From: Halanaerobiales bacterium
Lineage (GTDB): Bacteria; Bacillota_F; Halanaerobiia; DY22613
Assembly (NCBI GenBank): GCA_023128035.1
Contig: JAGMES010000169.1
Location: forward strand, 1 to 8,910
Reading direction: 5' to 3'
Length of the DNA stretch: 8,910 bases
The position numbers were made by a program, and so were the translations under genes. Below are positions 7,678-8,910 of this stretch, piece after piece; positions within the stretch are counted from its first letter, which is position 1; every line of letters starts with the position of its first letter. Below the pieces are notes generated by a model. That model did no database searches. It was not told the origin of the DNA and saw nothing but the letters and a program-made list of their open reading frames with translations.

Positions 7678-7704
7678 AAGCATATTTTAATAAAAAATAT
7701 GCTT
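7678..7704 (-). promoter_or_regulatory. Perfect 11-bp hairpin at the start of the ycjM-like leader
   Basis: Arms 7678-7688 and 7694-7704 (AAGCATATTTT and AAAATATGCTT) pair perfectly around a 5-nt loop. If the TATAAT at 7710-7715 is the -10 box, the hairpin forms the very 5' end of the transcript, about 63 nt ahead of the ribosome site. It could protect the mRNA end or be a second protein-binding palindrome. It is not a terminator, because no U-tract follows. Confidence 0.5.
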
Positions 7705-7709
7705 TCCAC

Positions 7710-7740
7710 ATTATAAAAACTTTTTTACAGTGTGGATCAA
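7710..7740 (-). promoter_or_regulatory. Probable sigma-A promoter of the glycoside operon
   Basis: A perfect TATAAT (7710-7715) is preceded by TTGATC (7735-7740). The spacing is 19 nt, longer than the ideal 17, so the -35 assignment is tentative. The promoter sits just after the stop of the lacI remnant (7750-7752) and about 95 nt before the chosen ycjM-like start. The degenerate operator at 7712-7729 covers the -10 and spacer, consistent with steric repression. Confidence 0.55.
7712..7729. promoter_or_regulatory. Degenerate second copy of the operator palindrome
   Basis: TATAAAAACTTTTTTACA matches the perfect palindrome at 5912-5929 at 14 of 18 positions. The left half matches 8 of 9. The right half has lost the central G and the outer TG. 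Its place over the promoter is where a repressor would act. It is either a naturally weaker site or one eroding along with its regulator. Confidence 0.5.
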
Positions 7741-7749
7741 AAAAGAGAT

Positions 7750-8404
7750 TTAACTATCCTTTTTTTTGCAGAGCCGTACGATCAACTCGGTCAGTAAAAG
7801 AAATTGCTCTTCTTTTATTTTTTCTGTATAACGTCTAAAAACAAACATCCAACATTCATTCCCAATTCAAAATAGGAACATTCATCGTCGTTGACTGTGG
7901 AACTATGATCTTTGAAGTATCGTAGTTATTGTAACCTACAACCGCTATATCCTTCGGGACATCCAACCCAAGTTCGCGAATTGCCTTGAATGCCGAAACG
8001 GCTTTCATGTCATCTTTTGCATAAATAACAGTAATTTCAGGGTTCTAACGTAATTTTCCCCAAACAGTTTCACATGCATCATCAAACGAAAAACCGCCAC
8101 TAATTTCATAGTCCGGATTGTGTTCTAATCCGCCCATACAAATGCTCATCGAAAACCGTCATAACGGTCGCGATTTACAAGGTACTTAAGTGGGCCAATG
8201 ATTATGGCAACATTCTTATGCCCTAACTCAATCACGTTATTTCTTTCTTTGTGAATATCATCATACGTTATCAACTGTAAATTGAAATCGAATTTTTGCA
8301 TTATATGACTTATTCCAATCATCAATTACGAGAAAAGGGTTACCAAAAGCTCTTTCAACAGAACGCATGAATACAACACCAATATTTTTAATTTTCCATT
8401 GTTC
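7750..8404 (-). pseudogene. LacI/MalR-family transcriptional regulator, headless and multiply broken
   Basis: Effector-domain segments can be read in order across frames: IKNIGVVFMRSVERAFGNPF, GISHIMQKFDFNLQLITYDD, NNVIELGHKNVAIIIGPLKY and LVNRDRYDGF, HNPDYEISGGFSFDDACE, NPEITVIYAKDDMKAVSAFK, AIRELGLDVPKDIAVVGYNN, PQSTTMNVPIFELGMNVG, and the typical end LTELIVRLCKKKDS (TAA at 7750-7752). The SVERAFGNPF start resembles maltose-type regulators. Lesions include a frameshift after NPF, a deletion of several tens of residues between YDD and VIELGHKN, stops near AFVWAD, a TAG before NPEITV, and two frameshifts near the C-terminus. The N-terminal helix-turn-helix, about 58 residues, is absent and IS6 sequence stands in its place. 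It lies directly upstream of the operon with LacI-type palindromes, so it was probably the local regulator. It cannot now bind DNA. Confidence 0.88.
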
Positions 8405-8650
8405 TTAATATATGTCTCATCTGCACGTCATGAGTCATTTGTTGGCTTTAGGTGCTTTCACATCCTTTTCTCAATTTCAGGGGCATATTGATGTACCCAG
8501 TGTAAGCGTACTATGCGAAATTTGTAATCCCCTTTCTTGTATCATCTCTTGTAAGTTTCGATAGCTTAATGAATACTTTAAGTACCATAAAACACACAAC
8601 CGTATTATTTCTGCTTGATAATGCTTCCATTTGAATGATTTTGATGACAT
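8405..8650 (-). pseudogene. IS6-family transposase, N-terminal fragment with frameshift and stops
   Basis: From ATG 8648-8650, with a GGGG ribosome site near 8655-8658, the frame reads FKWKHYQAEIIRLCVLWYLK, YSLSYRNLQEMIQERG and LQISHST. This is the helix-turn-helix N-terminus of IS6/IS26-type transposases. After a frameshift it continues HWVHQYAPEIEKRM, stop, KHLKPTNDS, stop, RADETYIK, which includes the first catalytic Asp in DETY. The second stop sits where related transposases have Trp (TGG to TGA). The remaining DDE domain, about 150 residues, is gone. The fragment ends at the lacI junction near 8405. Confidence 0.88.
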
Positions 8651-8700
8651 TGTACCCCTTCGATTGATGTGATTAAGTCATTTCATCACAAGTTATTATT

Positions 8701-8715
8701 TTTTGCATCAGAACC
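8701..8715 (-). repeat. IS6-family terminal inverted repeat
   Basis: GGTTCTGATGCAAAA, read on the minus strand, marks the outer end of the IS6 remnant. Immediately beyond it a plus-strand coding frame begins without a start codon, which suggests the IS inserted into that gene. Confidence 0.75.
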
Positions 8716-8910
8716 AATTCCCGTACGAAAACACTTATCAACAGTAAGATCAAATTATTATCCCGTAGAAGTTGAAGCAGCGATGAAAAAACATTATGAT
8801 ACGTTAACAGATGCTAGAGTATGTGAATTGTTAGAAAAAGAAGGAATTAAAGTATCTCGTTATATTGTACAACAATTATTTGAAAAGCATAATTTTAAAC
8901 AAAGAAAGAT
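8716..8910 (+). pseudogene. Partial transposase-like gene cut by the IS6 end and by the window edge
   Basis: A plus-strand frame is open from the IS6 terminal repeat to the right edge, about 65 codons. It includes VRKHLSTVRSNYYPVEVEAA, LTDARVCELLEKEGIKVSRY and IVQQLFEKHNFKQRK. The segment from LTDARV to FKQRK looks like the helix-turn-helix and linker before the catalytic domain of ISAzo13-type (or IS630-like) transposases, which read LLxEEGIxVSxxxVxxLLKKHxFxxRK. This is recognition by pattern only. No start codon or ribosome site is visible because the IS6 end abuts the frame. The 3' part is outside the window, so it may be intact further on. Confidence 0.45.

Larger units (their letters stand above)
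8405..8715 (-). mobile_element. IS6-family insertion sequence remnant, 5' end only
   Basis: The outer end is GGTTCTGATGCAAAA (minus strand, 8701-8715), very close to the terminal repeat of IS6-family elements, which typically read GGTTCTGTTGCAAA. The transposase start follows 65 nt inside, the normal spacing. Only the first 310 nt of an element usually near 800 nt are present. At about 8405 it runs into the lacI remnant. The opposite terminal repeat is not in the window. The leader also holds a TGTGAT...ATCACA inverted pair (8668-8673 and 8685-8690). Confidence 0.82.

Noticed and set aside
7616..7711. Extended N-terminus for the phosphorylase starting at 7711
   Set aside because: The extension overlaps the TATAAT box and leader hairpin, has no family counterpart, and the ATG at 7613-7615 has a well-spaced GAGG site.
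2187..8404. Frameshifts as sequencing error
   Set aside because: The lesions remove tens to hundreds of bases and are joined by in-frame stops and altered catalytic residues (YTDA), while 2.8 kb of GH38 is error-free. Single-base artefacts in the C-terminal lacI region cannot be fully excluded.
1..8910. CRISPR array, tRNA or rRNA
   Set aside because: No regularly spaced direct repeats and no tRNA or rRNA signatures were seen on either strand.

Overview
The window looks like an accessory region of a low-GC Gram-positive bacterium (Bacillota). It is AT-rich, has strong AGGAGG/GGAGG ribosome sites and uses the standard code. It carries a LacI/MalR-type regulator, a bacilli/clostridia-style type I mannose-6-phosphate isomerase, a group IIC intron and IS6-family debris. 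I cannot name a genus. Nearly everything reads on the minus strand, so the biological order runs from right to left.

Layout from high to low coordinates: (1) 8716-8910, plus-strand fragment of a probable transposase running off the window; (2) 8405-8715, remnant of an IS6-family insertion sequence with its terminal inverted repeat; (3) 7750-8404, a LacI-family regulator pseudogene without its DNA-binding domain; (4) 7678-7740, promoter, degenerate operator and leader hairpin; (5) 5945-7615, a glucosylglycerate phosphorylase (GH13_18, YcjM-like) gene broken by two short deletions; (6) 5912-5929, a perfect 18-bp palindromic operator; (7) 3078-5891, an intact GH38 alpha-mannosidase (MngB-like), the only undamaged full-length gene; (8) 2187-3062, a glycerate kinase pseudogene with two internal deletions; (9) 2149-2176, the operon terminator; (10) 1028-2147, a degraded and truncated group IIC intron placed directly after that terminator; (11) 623-1061, remnants of an unrecognised membrane protein; (12) 61-504, mannose-6-phosphate isomerase cut off after about 135 codons by foreign DNA whose end lies at 1-83.

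Together the genes describe catabolism of glycerate-linked compatible solutes. GH38 would release mannose (or mannose-6-P) from mannosylglycerate or mannosylglucosylglycerate. The GH13_18 enzyme would phosphorolyse glucosylglycerate to glucose-1-P and D-glycerate. Glycerate kinase would feed glycerate into lower glycolysis, and ManA would convert mannose-6-P to fructose-6-P. The regulator and paired palindromes would control the operon. No transporter is in the window.

The main surprise is the decay. Regulator, phosphorylase, kinase, isomerase, intron and IS are all broken, mostly by deletions of about 10 to 230 bases, while the 2.8-kb GH38 gene keeps its frame, catalytic residues, ribosome site and an exactly symmetric operator. 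This is either an operon caught during decay or a cluster reduced to one selected activity.
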